Made by a program: the position numbers and the translations under genes. Of a stretch of DNA of 64,000 nucleotides, positions 35,632 through 46,287 are shown one piece after another. The stretch covers positions 1 through 64,000 of the forward strand of contig JAJEKB010000262.1 in NCBI GenBank assembly GCA_022393335.1, written 5' to 3'. Each line of letters begins with the position of its first letter. Positions within the stretch are counted from its first letter, which is position 1. The DNA comes from Macrotrachela quadricornifera. Taxonomy: Eukaryota > Rotifera > Eurotatoria > Philodinida > Philodinidae. The notes under the pieces are model-generated. The model did no database searches and was not told the origin of the DNA. It saw nothing but the letters and a program-made list of their open reading frames with translations.

Positions 35632-37911
35632 ATGTATCCATCATCTACAGAAGCTCATGGATTTAATCATCAATCATCCTATCGTCAACCAGTATCGAAT
35701 CTGAGACGAGTTGATGAAATCGTATGGAGTGAAAATAATGTAGTTCAACAAATAAGTGATGCTAGACGTCTTTCAGTTTCATCAACATCAGATCAACAGT
35801 CGATTTCTGAGCATGTAAACCATGAAAGACAAATTTATCCATCATTAGAAGATAATATAGTACCACCAATAGATTTACAAAACGAATCAAACGAAATTGA
35901 ACAACGTTCGAGAAAGGCTACGGTTAATAAAAAAAGAGCTGGCTTAGCAAAAGATATATCAAGAGTGGCTAAAAGTGAAAAATCTTCTAAACAACGTATG
36001 TATTTCACATTCATCGATATTATTTGTATATATATATATATGATTTTTAGACCGTGAGCCTGCAACCTCTCATGCAAATCAACATCGATTATTAACTCGC
36101 CAGGCGAGCTTGGGAGCTATGCCCAACATTGACGCTACAAGATCAAATGATGTAGCACCATTAACTTCTTCACGTTCATTTGGCGCTATAGAAGATTATG
36201 TAAAAAAAGAACGAAGATCTCATACAATGCCTCCAGTAGCTCGAATATCAGGACCCAACTCTAATTTAAAAGCTACCATGTTTGCTAGGATTGCCGCTCC
36301 AACTGAACCTCAGGCAATGGCATCATCTGAATTAACACAATCAGTACCTGATACAGCAGCTGCATCCTATTCTTCGATATATGGTGAATCAAATGATGCT
36401 GTTGATGGTGTTAATGATGAAATAGATGATTATGATAATGCAGGACCAATCATTGTGAAAGTTAAATATGATCCAGAGACCGGTGGTCCACCTCCTCAAG
36501 ATTTTATCCGAGAATTAGTTAATAATAAACTACGAGGACGATCCAATCAGGAGTTGGCTAGTGATCCAATTGTTTTCGATTTTCGTAATAATGCTCTTCA
36601 ACCTAAAATTCCACAGATACCAATCAGACCACAGCAACCATATTTTAATCGACCTGCTCTACCTGTACCACAGACAATGAATTATCTACCTCCTCGAAAT
36701 TCTGTTCCTTTACAACAACAAAACTTACAACTATTACAGCAACAACAATTACAATTGCAGCAAAATCAACATCAACAGCAACAAATACAGCAGGGGCTCT
36801 TGCTACAACAGCAAACGCAACTAGATCAACAGATACGAGAACAATTACAGCTGGAACAGCAAAAGCGGCAACAATTACAGCTAGAACAGCAAAAGCGGCA
36901 ACAATTACAGCTAGAACAGCAAAAGCGGCAACAATTGCAGCTAGAACAGCAGAAGCGGCAACAATTGCAGCTGGAACAACAGAGGCGGCAGCAATTACTG
37001 TTAGAACAACAGAGGAGACAACAACTGCAACTGGAACAAGAAAGACGACAACAGTTGCAACTGGAACAAGAANNNNNNNNNNCAGGCCAATATACATATC
37101 CATTTTCTGTTCGTTTACCAGATATATTACCACCAACATTACATCCACAAGATTATCCATTTGTTCGTTATGAATTACAGGTAGAAATTACTAGAGTATA
37201 TACATATATAAATTTTTTTTCTATTTTATTTAAAATGAAAAGCTTTTTATTGAAAAAAAATGGTATAGTACAGATACATTTCATCGTTATCCACTTCGTA
37301 TTTATCCTCGAGTAAATCTTCTTCATATAAATAATGCTCAATGTGCAATTAAATTTGATAAAAAACATAAAGATATTATAATTAAAGGTATTATACAACG
37401 TTCTGGTCTTATACCTGGTGAAGAAACAATTTTATCACTTGAAATTTATAATCCAAATCATTTAGTAATTAAACGTATTGATATTTGTTTTATACAACGT
37501 TATGAAATTGAACAATGTCGACGTCGCTTAGAACTTATTCGTTTATCTATTCCTCAATTATTTAATATAAATAATGAACATATTGAAACGACATATCCAT
37601 TTACAATCCCAAAATGTATTCCACCATCATATAATTTTAAGGGTATTCATAATCATTCGGATGTATATGTTAATATACATTATGATATTAAATTAGAAGT
37701 TAAAACTAAAGGTTTTTTCTCAGATTTTGAATTACAAGTTCCAATAATAATTGGTACAGATTCAGTAGAATATTCAAATGATGATACTAATGTAACAACA
37801 ACATTAGCGGATTTAAATACAATTGATACGGCTGAACCAGAGATTGATGATAATGATATACCTCCACCAAATTATGATTCACTACTCGATAGAGATTTAG
37901 CTTCTAATTAA
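35632..37911 (+). CDS. Arrestin-domain (ARRDC-type) protein with Q-rich N terminus, broken by N gap
   Basis: Exons: 35632-35995, 36051-37180 (interrupted by N at 37073-37082) and about 37270-37911. The N-terminal 460 or so residues are disordered, ending in a Gln-rich block of 10-residue repeats. After the gap the frame enters an arrestin N domain midway (YPFSVRLPDILPPTLHPQDYP, then FVRYELQ); its first 80-100 residues are missing, so the gap hides real sequence. Exon 3 encodes a full arrestin C domain (IIQRSGLIPGEETILSLEIY; FELQVPIIIGT) and ends with PPPNYDSLL, a PPxY motif. ARRDC proteins use PPxY to recruit NEDD4-family ubiquitin ligases for membrane-protein traffic. The junction from 37180 to exon 3 does not close in frame with any canonical site I could find, so a base error, micro-exon or mutation is possible. 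The link of Q-rich and arrestin parts in one gene is likely but not proven. Confidence 0.72.
36829..37072 (+). repeat. 30-base tandem repeat coding LEQQKRQQLQ units
   Basis: About eight copies of a 30-base unit lie inside the arrestin-gene exon, near-identical in the middle and drifting K to R toward the end. The array runs directly into the 10-N gap, so it may be longer in the genome. Confidence 0.9.
37073..37082. other. Assembly gap, 10 N
   Basis: A placeholder gap inside the arrestin gene, at the end of a tandem repeat. The missing half of the arrestin N domain shows that the true gap is longer than 10 bases. Confidence 0.95.
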
Positions 37912-40578
37912 TATTAAAAATTAAAAACGAATATACTCTAACAAATTATTGTTGTCATAATAATAAATATATTTTTTTAATTCGTGGCCCTTTTCTTCAT
38001 GCTTTTTGTAATATTTGATCAGATTATAATAAATATATAACTGTCTTCATTAATACTTTCTAAATGAAATATATTTATAAATGCTTTTGTAAAAAAAATC
38101 AATACAATCTTTTGCGCTTTTATTTATTATATCACATGTATAATAGACGAATAATTTTAATTATAGGAGAAAAGAAATTTTGAATCTGAAATACAACCTT
38201 CACAAAAAGACCATTCATCTACATAAGAAACAGCATATTAAAGTAAAACGTTATCTGATACTAACGGATACCAATGTTTTACAGTAATATAATCATATTT
38301 CAAACTATTTGTGATGACAATTGTAAAGATATAGTGTTTGATTATGACTTTTTTTGATTGCTTTTCATTTAGTCTCCTACTCAGTAACTTCATGCAGTAA
38401 CACAAGTCCTTTATTAAGAGCACAACTATCTTATTCATTCGTCTCTATACATAACTTCAGCTTAGGCATATATTCTGTAGGGTTACATAGTGTATAACAA
38501 TTTAAGCCAAGCCACAATATAAATAAGGTAACAAAAGAAAACTCATTTGATATCACATGATATAGATGACGATTGCAGCGCATCTTCGCCTATTAAAGAG
38601 AGGTTCGAGTTTTCACCACGCTATAGATAGTACGTAGTCGATTCACAAAAATGTATTTGTTTCCATACACTTTCTAATGAACAATAATGTTGAGATAGTG
38701 TATCATCAAATAATTCTTCTGTCATGCTATCATATCCAGTCCAATAGCTATTATTGATGGATAAAATGATTTATCTGAAAACGATTGGAGCAGAGAACTC
38801 ATGGTATACTTTGTTCGAATCAATTTCTAGTTTTTGATTGTTGGCCTTAATTGATCGACAACCTCTTTGACATGTAATACATTTTTTAATTGAGAATAAT
38901 TGATCTACATATGAATATGGTTGTTAAAGAATAGTTTTATAGTATTTCTTAGTAATTGATTGAATTGAATTAAGTGCATTATACAGCACCATATTACTGA
39001 TTGATCTATTTAATACAAGCATTGAGCGCCATATGTCAAAATTGAGTATTTATTTAGTTGCATGACAAGAGAAGAATATCGATTTAAGAATTATGTTGCT
39101 AACCATCAATTTGCAAAATTTTTCTCTTTTATTGTTAAAACAAAATAACAAGAATTTTGTGATTATATTTTATCCATAGATTTAGTTTCAAACACTTGAG
39201 CCTGTTTAAGCGATATAATGTTACTGTATGAATAATGTTCAAAATTTCAATAACAAAACAAATACTAACAACTTCATAGAGCATGTTTTGTATAATCATG
39301 GAGAAATCAGGGTAGTAACAATTAGACTAATCACAACGATTAGGATATGACAACATTTTATAGTTGTCGTTATCACTCAAAATTCAACATTCATAATACA
39401 GAGTCGTCTCTTTCAGAATTGGATATCTAAAACTTCGACACAAAAAATAGTAAAATTCATTTTGCATATTTTTTCATTTTCAATCAGATAAATAAAAAAT
39501 ATAAAATTAATCTCTATAACTTTACATTTTTATAGTAAATGACAAAATTTCTTTTAATAATAAAAACAATTGACAGTTAAATATTGTATAATAGCGTGCA
39601 AGTATTCAGATTAAAATATTATAATAGTAAGGGGATATATGAATATTTATTATCGTTCTCCTGCACGTAAATCAATTTTATATTTATTTATATGTATTAA
39701 AATATAGAGAGCGATTATAAAACGTGGAATACATTCTTTCTTTCTTCTCATTTTGTCCTCGCTTCGATTATATAATTATCTTCAATGATGACTCTTACAC
39801 TAACTACACGCTATAATTTTATTTTAAAAGTATAACTAAACTTGAATATATTTTGATAGGAAAAGAAAAAAAACAGTCAATCACACAAAGAAAGGATAGA
39901 AAAATATTTGCAAGGTTATTCATTTAAGTCATATTCAGTGAAAAAAAATTGGGTAAAACATAGTTAATTTTATTGGAAGATACGATTTTTTCGATACTGA
40001 TTATGCTGATAATGAATTCAATACTGAGTAGAGCATACAGAATAAAAACTAATTCGAAATCTTTGTATCAAATAGAATAGATTAAGATAAATTATTATGC
40101 TAAAATTTTGCTAATAATATGTTATATTAATATTTCTCAATATATCTGAAAATATAATGTAAACTATGTATATGCATCTTTTATTTTTTTTTTATTTAAT
40201 ATAAAAAATTTAATAAAAAATAAGCTTATTGATCTCGAGTTCATTTTCTATTAGAAAAGATATATAAAATATTTTTTTATTGTAATTCAAAGAAAAATTA
40301 CACCAAATACTTTAAAAAATAATTGCATTCGATCGTTTCTTACAGATGTCAGTATCGGTCAATCAATGATTATTTCATTGTATTTTAACTATGTTAATAT
40401 TAAAGTCAACAGCCAATGAAATAACAACTTCTTGTCTTCTGCAGAAAAACAATGATAAATTTAAGAAATGATATTTTATTAGAATTATTTGACTATTATT
40501 GTAATTTGTTACTTTTTATAATTTTAGATTTTTTCTTTACTCTCATTTTTATATTATTCTAGTCAATATTCGATAATA
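37912..40578. other. Intergenic, nothing recognised
   Basis: About 2.7 kb of AT-rich DNA between the arrestin gene and the DUF2945 gene. A TTCTAG just before 40561 could be a 5' UTR acceptor for the latter. No coding, RNA or repeat feature is convincing. Confidence 0.6.
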
Positions 40579-40815
40579 ATGTCAAAGAACGAAACATCTA
40601 CAAATGAATTTAAAAAAGGTGATAAAATTCAATGGAATTCATTGAATGGTCAAATCGAAGGTGTTGTTATTAAAAAATTAACATCTGATACACAAATTAA
40701 AGATCATTATGTTAAAGCATCTGAAGATAATCCACAATATCTTGTTAAAAGTGATAAAACAGGTGCTGAAGCTGCACATAAACCTGATGCATTAACATTA
40801 CTTGATAACAATTAA
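40579..40815 (+). CDS. DUF2945 / hypervirulence-associated TUDOR domain small protein
   Basis: A single uninterrupted exon of 78 residues fills the whole DUF2945 (HVA1-type tudor) family pattern: FKKGDKIQWNSLNGQIEG near the start, a middle VVIKKLTSDTQIKDHYVKAS, then EDNPQYLVKSDKTG and AAHKPDALTLL at the end. The family is a small barrel found mainly in bacteria and fungi; its biochemical role is not established and the family name implies nothing about this organism. An intronless gene of mostly non-animal distribution among intron-rich neighbours suggests horizontal acquisition. It has a proper ATG, a stop and host-like A/T-ending codons, so it looks functional and ameliorated. It ends 141 bases before COX10 on the same strand. 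Confidence 0.85.
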   Translation: MSKNETSTNEFKKGDKIQWNSLNGQIEGVVIKKLTSDTQIKDHYVKASEDNPQYLVKSDKTGAEAAHKPDALTLLDNN

Positions 40816-40956
40816 AAATAATAGGAAAAAATCTTATTTTAATTTTAGGCTTTTTTTTTTTGTTAAATCAGCATATATGTTTTTTGTATTATTATTGTCA
40901 GATTAATAATCAAGCACTTTATTGAATATATATTTCTAGATGTATTAAATATCAGA

Positions 40957-43003
40957 ATGAATCGTTTATTATTTACTTTATTTATACCACGTTATGGTCA
41001 AACAATTCATAACATACATATACAATCTATTCAAGTAATTTCTTCAAATTTTTCACGGCAATATTCATCGATAATTCGACCATCTTTTTTTGTAAAAACT
41101 CGTTTGAATTAATTAACTTTTATCATCGAAGCTTGTTTTTTTTCAGGCATCATTAACATCTTGTCGATCATATGCATCTGTTCCTCGTCCAAAAATTTCT
41201 GAAATAACTAATTCTGAGGAATGGATATCTAATTCAACATCAACAATTAAACAAAATGAAAAAATAATAAATAATAATATTATTGATCTTACATCAACAA
41301 AAACAACACAACCATTTTGTGATCCACCAATAAAATCTGATGATATTAATTCAAAACATACATTTAAAGAAACTGAACAAGAAGTTGTTATACTTCCAAC
41401 AGATTTAAATAAAAATGCACAGGTTTCATTAAAACAATTATGTGATTATTATACAAGATTATCAAAAAAGAATCTCACTAGTATAAAACAAATTTTTCTA
41501 TAATTAAATTAAGTATTAATTTTTCTTCTTTTTTAGTTCTTGTAGCATCAACAGCTGCTTATGGTTTTGTTGTAGCACCTCTTCCAGTTAGTATCCCACT
41601 TCTTACATGTGTTACACTTGGAACAGTTTTAACATCAGCATCTGCTAATACAATCAATCAACTTATGGAAATTCCTTATGATGCACAAATGAAACGTACT
41701 CGCAATCGTGTACTTGTACTTGGTCAAATGAGGTATATAAATTTATTTAACCAATAGTATCGCAAATACAGGAAATCAAGACAATCCTTTAAAAATATAC
41801 AAGGCAAACTACAGTTACCAGTGATCTTGCGATTTTCATTATAGAAAGGCTATTGTACAAATAAAAGATAGTTTATAAATTGTGACTAGTTTACAGAATC
41901 TTGTTACTAAAACTGAAGAAGCTTTGATCAAACTTTATAAAATATCGTTATTTTTTAAACATATTCTTTGTGTAATGAAGATGACAAGATTACAGATTTT
42001 TATTACTTGTTACTTGGCAGTTGGCAACTTCTTTTCCCTACTTTGAAAGTGTATACAACTGTTGCATCTCATTCAATGAGCGGAAAAGTTAAATGACGCT
42101 CATATGTAGTGTCTCTTAGTGGAGATGAAAGTAAAAAGATACTAGACAAAATAGAATATTTTTAATCAGAAGATGAAAATATAGATATCGCATATCTTGT
42201 ATTTCCTGTATCCTTGACTCCGTGTATTATGTGACATCTCTCTATTAATTATTTTATTTTTATTTTTATTTTAAGTTATCGACATGCTATTGGTTTTGCT
42301 ACAGTAACATTGATCTCAGGTGTAACTATTCTTACATTAGGTTGTAATCCATTAACTGGTATTCTTGGTCTATCAAATTTTTTACTTTATACATGTGTGT
42401 ATACACCAATGAAACGAAAACATATTATTAATACTTGGTTAGGATCAATTGTTGGAGCAATTCCACCTGTTATGGGTTGGACAGCATGTACAGGTTCAAT
42501 AGATTCAGGTAAATATAAAATCTCGTCTTATGAAAAAAAAAATAAAATATTAATTTTTTTTAATATTTTAAGGTGCTTTATTACTTGCTTTTCTACTTTA
42601 TGCATGGCAATTTCCGCATTTTAATTCTTTAAGTTGGAATATAAGAAGAGAATATGATCGTGCTGGTTATAAAATGATGTGCGTTTCTCATGAGCGTCTA
42701 TGTTTAATAACATCTCTTCGTTATTCAATAATGATATTTCTTTCTTGTTCATTTATTGCACCAGCTATTGGTATGACAACATGGTTATTTGCTATTGATA
42801 CATTACCTGTTAATTTCTATTTAATTTATTTATCGTATAAATTCTATCGTAATCATGATGCTCAATCATCAAGAAAACTTTTTCGTTATAGTCTGATACA
42901 TTTACCATTATTATTTACACTTATGGTTATTCATAGACAAGTTAAAACGAAAGATCATACAACATCATCTTCAAAAAACGAATTAATACCAGTACCTATG
43001 TAA
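40957..43003 (+). CDS. COX10: Protoheme IX farnesyltransferase, mitochondrial (heme O synthase)
   Basis: Five exons, 40957-41034, 41147-41480, 41537-41732, 42276-42508 and 42573-43003, close in frame to 423 residues (human COX10 is 443). The protein farnesylates heme B to heme O, the first step to heme A for cytochrome c oxidase, in the mitochondrial inner membrane. The N terminus is basic/hydroxylated without acids ([15 protein letters not shown]), as for a mitochondrial presequence. The UbiA-type prenyl-binding motif is [20 protein letters not shown] with the expected N, D, M and R positions. Later segments include [26 protein letters not shown] and [12 protein letters not shown], all diagnostic. 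Several hydrophobic helices run through exons 3-5. The 543-base intron 3 is the only long one. Confidence 0.95.
41733..42275. other. Intron 3 of COX10
   Basis: AT-rich intron of 543 bases with a pyrimidine-rich acceptor. Nothing else is seen. Confidence 0.7.
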
Positions 43004-43627
43004 TTGATCATTTTAGGATTAAATTTTGATTAATGGTTTTTTCGTTTTTTTCTTCTAATGATTGAACAGTACATGTTTTGTTCTGATACATGTTGTTGTT
43101 CGAATGTTTAGATTATAATTGTGTGTATGCTGAATTGAATTTTTTTTTTTAGTTTGTATGAGAAAGATTTGTTCGTATGACCGATATAGTTGTTTCCTAT
43201 AGAGATATTAAATTGATCCCGGATATTGCAGTGATAAAGTTTAGTTAAAAAGTTTGTTAAATTTACTAAATGAAATTCTATTATTATTCAAAATTGGCAA
43301 AAAATATTTCATGAAATATTCTTATATGTCATAACGAGTTATTGAAAAGTCTTTTGATAAAATATTCCTATTGGTTTCATTTCCTTGTGGCTCAGTGAGT
43401 TTATGTCAGATCTCGCTAACCACTACATACTTTTTTACGAAGATGATAAGAGTTGATAGACTTAATAATATAATCGAGTGAACAGTACTTTACAATATAT
43501 GATACAAAATTAAGTCATAGCATTTACTTAAATGAGGTTATAACTATTTTTAAAAACCATTTTTTGGCTAAAACATTGTTTGATTGGAAAATCAAATTTT
43601 TCAAAAGTGATACTGATAGAAAGAGAA

Positions 43628-43758
43628 TGATTGATGCGATTAATCGGAAGAAAACAAAAATTTCAACTTGTTTCAGTTCAACGCTTCTCAAACATCTGCA
43701 AGAGAGTGAAGAAGATGCCAATATTTTATCAAAAAAAGTTTTCGATAATTCGTTATAA
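43628..43758 (+). pseudogene. Coding-like open segment of unknown origin
   Basis: An open frame reaching back to about 43555 without a stop encodes a charged helical segment (RKRMIDAINRKKTKIS, LLKHLQESEEDANILSKK). The base composition is richer than its surroundings. The only in-frame ATG is internal. I do not recognise it; it may be a relic exon or chance. Confidence 0.25.
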
Positions 43759-44179
43759 TGAAATGATTTTAGTTGTCGATCTTATAATAATGAAAGGGTT
43801 TGTTTCTTTGCTCATTATAATGATTTATATTTGATTGAATTTCATTAAAAAAAATTTTCTTATTAGCAACATTGAGCTTGAGTTTATATGTGGTATTTAT
43901 CGATTTTTATATGAAAATTAATCCATGATAGTAATGCACTTTATATAGAATTCTACTGCTATATTGATTTTATGAAATCTTTTGGTTGAAATTATTAGAA
44001 ACATTCTGTTCGTAGAAATTAATCCACTTAATTCTCTTTTCGTTGATAATAGTTAATATAAAGTTTATTGTACAAGTTAAAATTCTATTGTTTTTTTGCC
44101 ATATATTTATTTACCATGAACAATATGTCGAACTGTAGAGTGATGTAGATCCGTAATTAGAGAGGATTTACATAAGAGC

Positions 44180-44728
44180 TCATACATTTTCTTCAGGATT
44201 TACTTGAGCAAAATAATAGTATTTTTCAAAGAATAAACTATCATAATTTCGTTCTATAAAACATGGGATATATAACTTTAAATCTGATGCATCCTCCGGG
44301 CAAAATTCTGGCGACGTGTCTATATTGTTAATAAATACAATTGTTGCATTCGATCTTTTCTCTATCTCCTTTGGTATATCATTAAAATTCTATTTCTTAG
44401 TATCCATATCTCTATATTCATTAATATTTCGAAATAGTTGAAATGTATTTAATAGTAACATAAAAAGGATTTTGATTATTTTCCCAAAAGAATGAATATA
44501 AAAGTATACATTTGCTCGAGTAATGTTGAATAATTCAAGAAAAAAAAAGATCAAAATTGTGAGTATGTTCTAATGAATCATAGAATCATCTGGCAATATG
44601 GGAAGCAACACAAATGCAATGACTTTTTTTCTTTCCAAATATACATATGTAACAGAAAAAATGTTCCCTGCTGATGTTTCAGTTGCAGAAAATTTCTCTA
44701 TAAAACGTCTCTTCTTTATTTGAGATAT
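44180..44728 (-). pseudogene. Decayed or partial gene, two coding-like blocks
   Basis: Block 1 (44728-44570) is open for 52 codons and contains SATETSAGNIFSVTYVYLER and KKVIAFVLLPILPDD, then a stop. Block 2 starts after an acceptor-like TAG at 44390 and runs open from 44389 to 44180 (69 codons), containing TIVFINNIDTSPEFCPEDAS and DLKLYIPCFIERNYDSLFFE. Both have globular-protein composition, unlike the surrounding AT-rich filler, but no start codon, no intact link between blocks and no recognised family. A relic of a lost gene is the simplest reading. Confidence 0.35.
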
Positions 44729-44858
44729 TCAATCAATAGTTTTCAATTGAAATTTTTCTTAAAAGAAGTCATCGTTTTCAATTTACTCAATTATTCAATT
44801 TCTTGAACAATAAATTACAATATGAGAAAAAAAAATTAAAAAGAAAATTTTTTATTAT

Positions 44859-45548
44859 TTATTGTTCTCGCCCAGCTCTTTCACTGATTTCATCATCTAA
44901 TAAATAAGCTGGTTTATATTCCGTTAAACCTGTATCATGATTATGATATTGTAATCTTGCATTTCTACTCGTTCGTTCTTTATCACCTAAAGATGTAAAA
45001 CCTTGATCATATATTGGACAATAAGGAACTTTAAATTCTCTCAAAAATGCCCAGATATCTTTATATGAATAATTTAATATCGGATTACATCTCATATATT
45101 CTGGCCATGCTGGATCTGTTGGTGAAAAATCACTTAAATTTGATGAATATGGATCTGTTGAACGTGTACCCATTACAATACATTGAATATTTGGATGAGA
45201 AGATTTCAGTTCATTTAATGCATCCTTCAAAGAATTATCTACTTGAATAAGATCAATTTCATAACGTTGAACACATTCATCAATAAACTGTAAAACATTA
45301 TCAAATTGTGGTTTATTATGAATAAATAAACCACGTAATATTGGCTTTTTATTTAAATGTGCATATTTTTGATGTAACATTAAGGAATATTGATGTAAAA
45401 TAACCGTACAATCTTTACCACCATTGAATGCAACGGCTATTTGATTTGGTGAATATTTTGTTAAGCATTGATCGAGAACATTAAATGAATGACGAACTTT
45501 GCTGGCTAATTCAGAATCAGCAATTAGTTGTGTATAATCAATTATCAT
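44859..45548 (-). CDS. FLAD1: FAD synthase (FMN adenylyltransferase), single-domain form
   Basis: One uninterrupted exon of 229 residues matches the PAPS-reductase-like FAD synthase domain end to end. The enzyme adenylates FMN with ATP to make FAD. Visible motifs: the nucleotide-binding loop AVAFNGGKDCTVILHQY, IVMGTRSTDPYS, MRCNPILNYSYKDIWAFL, YDQGFTSLGDKERTSRN and the C-terminal PAYLLDDEISERAGR. Human FLAD1 carries an extra N-terminal MPTb (molybdopterin-binding-like) domain; here the frame starts right at the synthase domain (MIIDYTQLIADSELASK), with no sign of that domain or of introns upstream. The form resembles yeast Fad1 or the short vertebrate isoform. It converges with COX10. Intron loss, retrocopy origin or transfer are all possible. 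Confidence 0.93.
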   Translation of the reverse strand: MIIDYTQLIADSELASKVRHSFNVLDQCLTKYSPNQIAVAFNGGKDCTVILHQYSLMLHQKYAHLNKKPILRGLFIHNKPQFDNVLQFIDECVQRYEIDLIQVDNSLKDALNELKSSHPNIQCIVMGTRSTDPYSSNLSDFSPTDPAWPEYMRCNPILNYSYKDIWAFLREFKVPYCPIYDQGFTSLGDKERTSRNARLQYHNHDTGLTEYKPAYLLDDEISERAGREQ

Positions 45549-46287
45549 AATGGCTACTACAATAAATAAAGAAAGAAAAACATATTGAACTTGTATTCAT
45601 TATAGACATAACAAAAAAACAAAATTCTTTTTTTCTCAAAACATTTTATTGTTTTGTATTTTTTTTAAAAGTTTATGACAAATGAAAGAAGAAAAATGAC
45701 AAGAAACAGATACAATCATTGTTTGTTGGCTTTGGTTGTTTTTTGATTCGATGGTAAAGAAAAAAAAATAGAGCAATAAAAAAAAATTACACACACAAAG
45801 ACACACACATTACACTCCGTTCTTTGAGAATAACAACATGAAGCAAGATAGATAAATACTATATAGAAACTTAAGTTGGAATGACGTGTGTGTATGAATC
45901 AAAAAAGGAAAAAAGAAAGTAATGCTGGAAAAACTCACTGATCCAGTTGTAAAGATATAGAAGAAAACGTTAAAGAATAAATGAATAAACAAGGAGAAAA
46001 AAAAAGTTTATATTTGGGACATAAATAATCACCGAGGTTTTCATCATGAGAATGATATTACGATAATAAGTTCTTCCACCCGGAAAAAAACGTGAATGTA
46101 TTCTTTTTTTTTTATGAACTAACTATTCTCCTTTTCATCTATCATTGAATGATTTATAAGAAGCATACAGAAAGAAAAGAAAAAAAATACATGCTCAAAC
46201 AAAAAAAAATAGAAATAAGAGTTTTTTTGTGTTTTGTTTGTTCATTTCAATAATCTAATTAGAATATGAAAGAAAAAAAATGTTTGT
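45549..46287. other. Spacer between FAD synthase and PPP2R2
   Basis: A/T-rich spacer holding the FAD synthase promoter and the PPP2R2 3' UTR, both genes being on the minus strand. Nothing else is recognised. Confidence 0.6.

Larger units (their letters stand above)
43004..44858. other. Spacer between COX10 and FAD synthase with coding-like relics
   Basis: The two flanking genes converge here, so both 3' UTRs lie at its ends. Coding-like segments occur at 43628-43758 (plus) and 44180-44728 (minus). Neither joins to a complete gene. Confidence 0.5.

Noticed and set aside
38590..38640. GGTTCGAG motif suggesting a tRNA T-arm
   Set aside because: No matching acceptor stem, D-arm or anticodon arm can be drawn around it.
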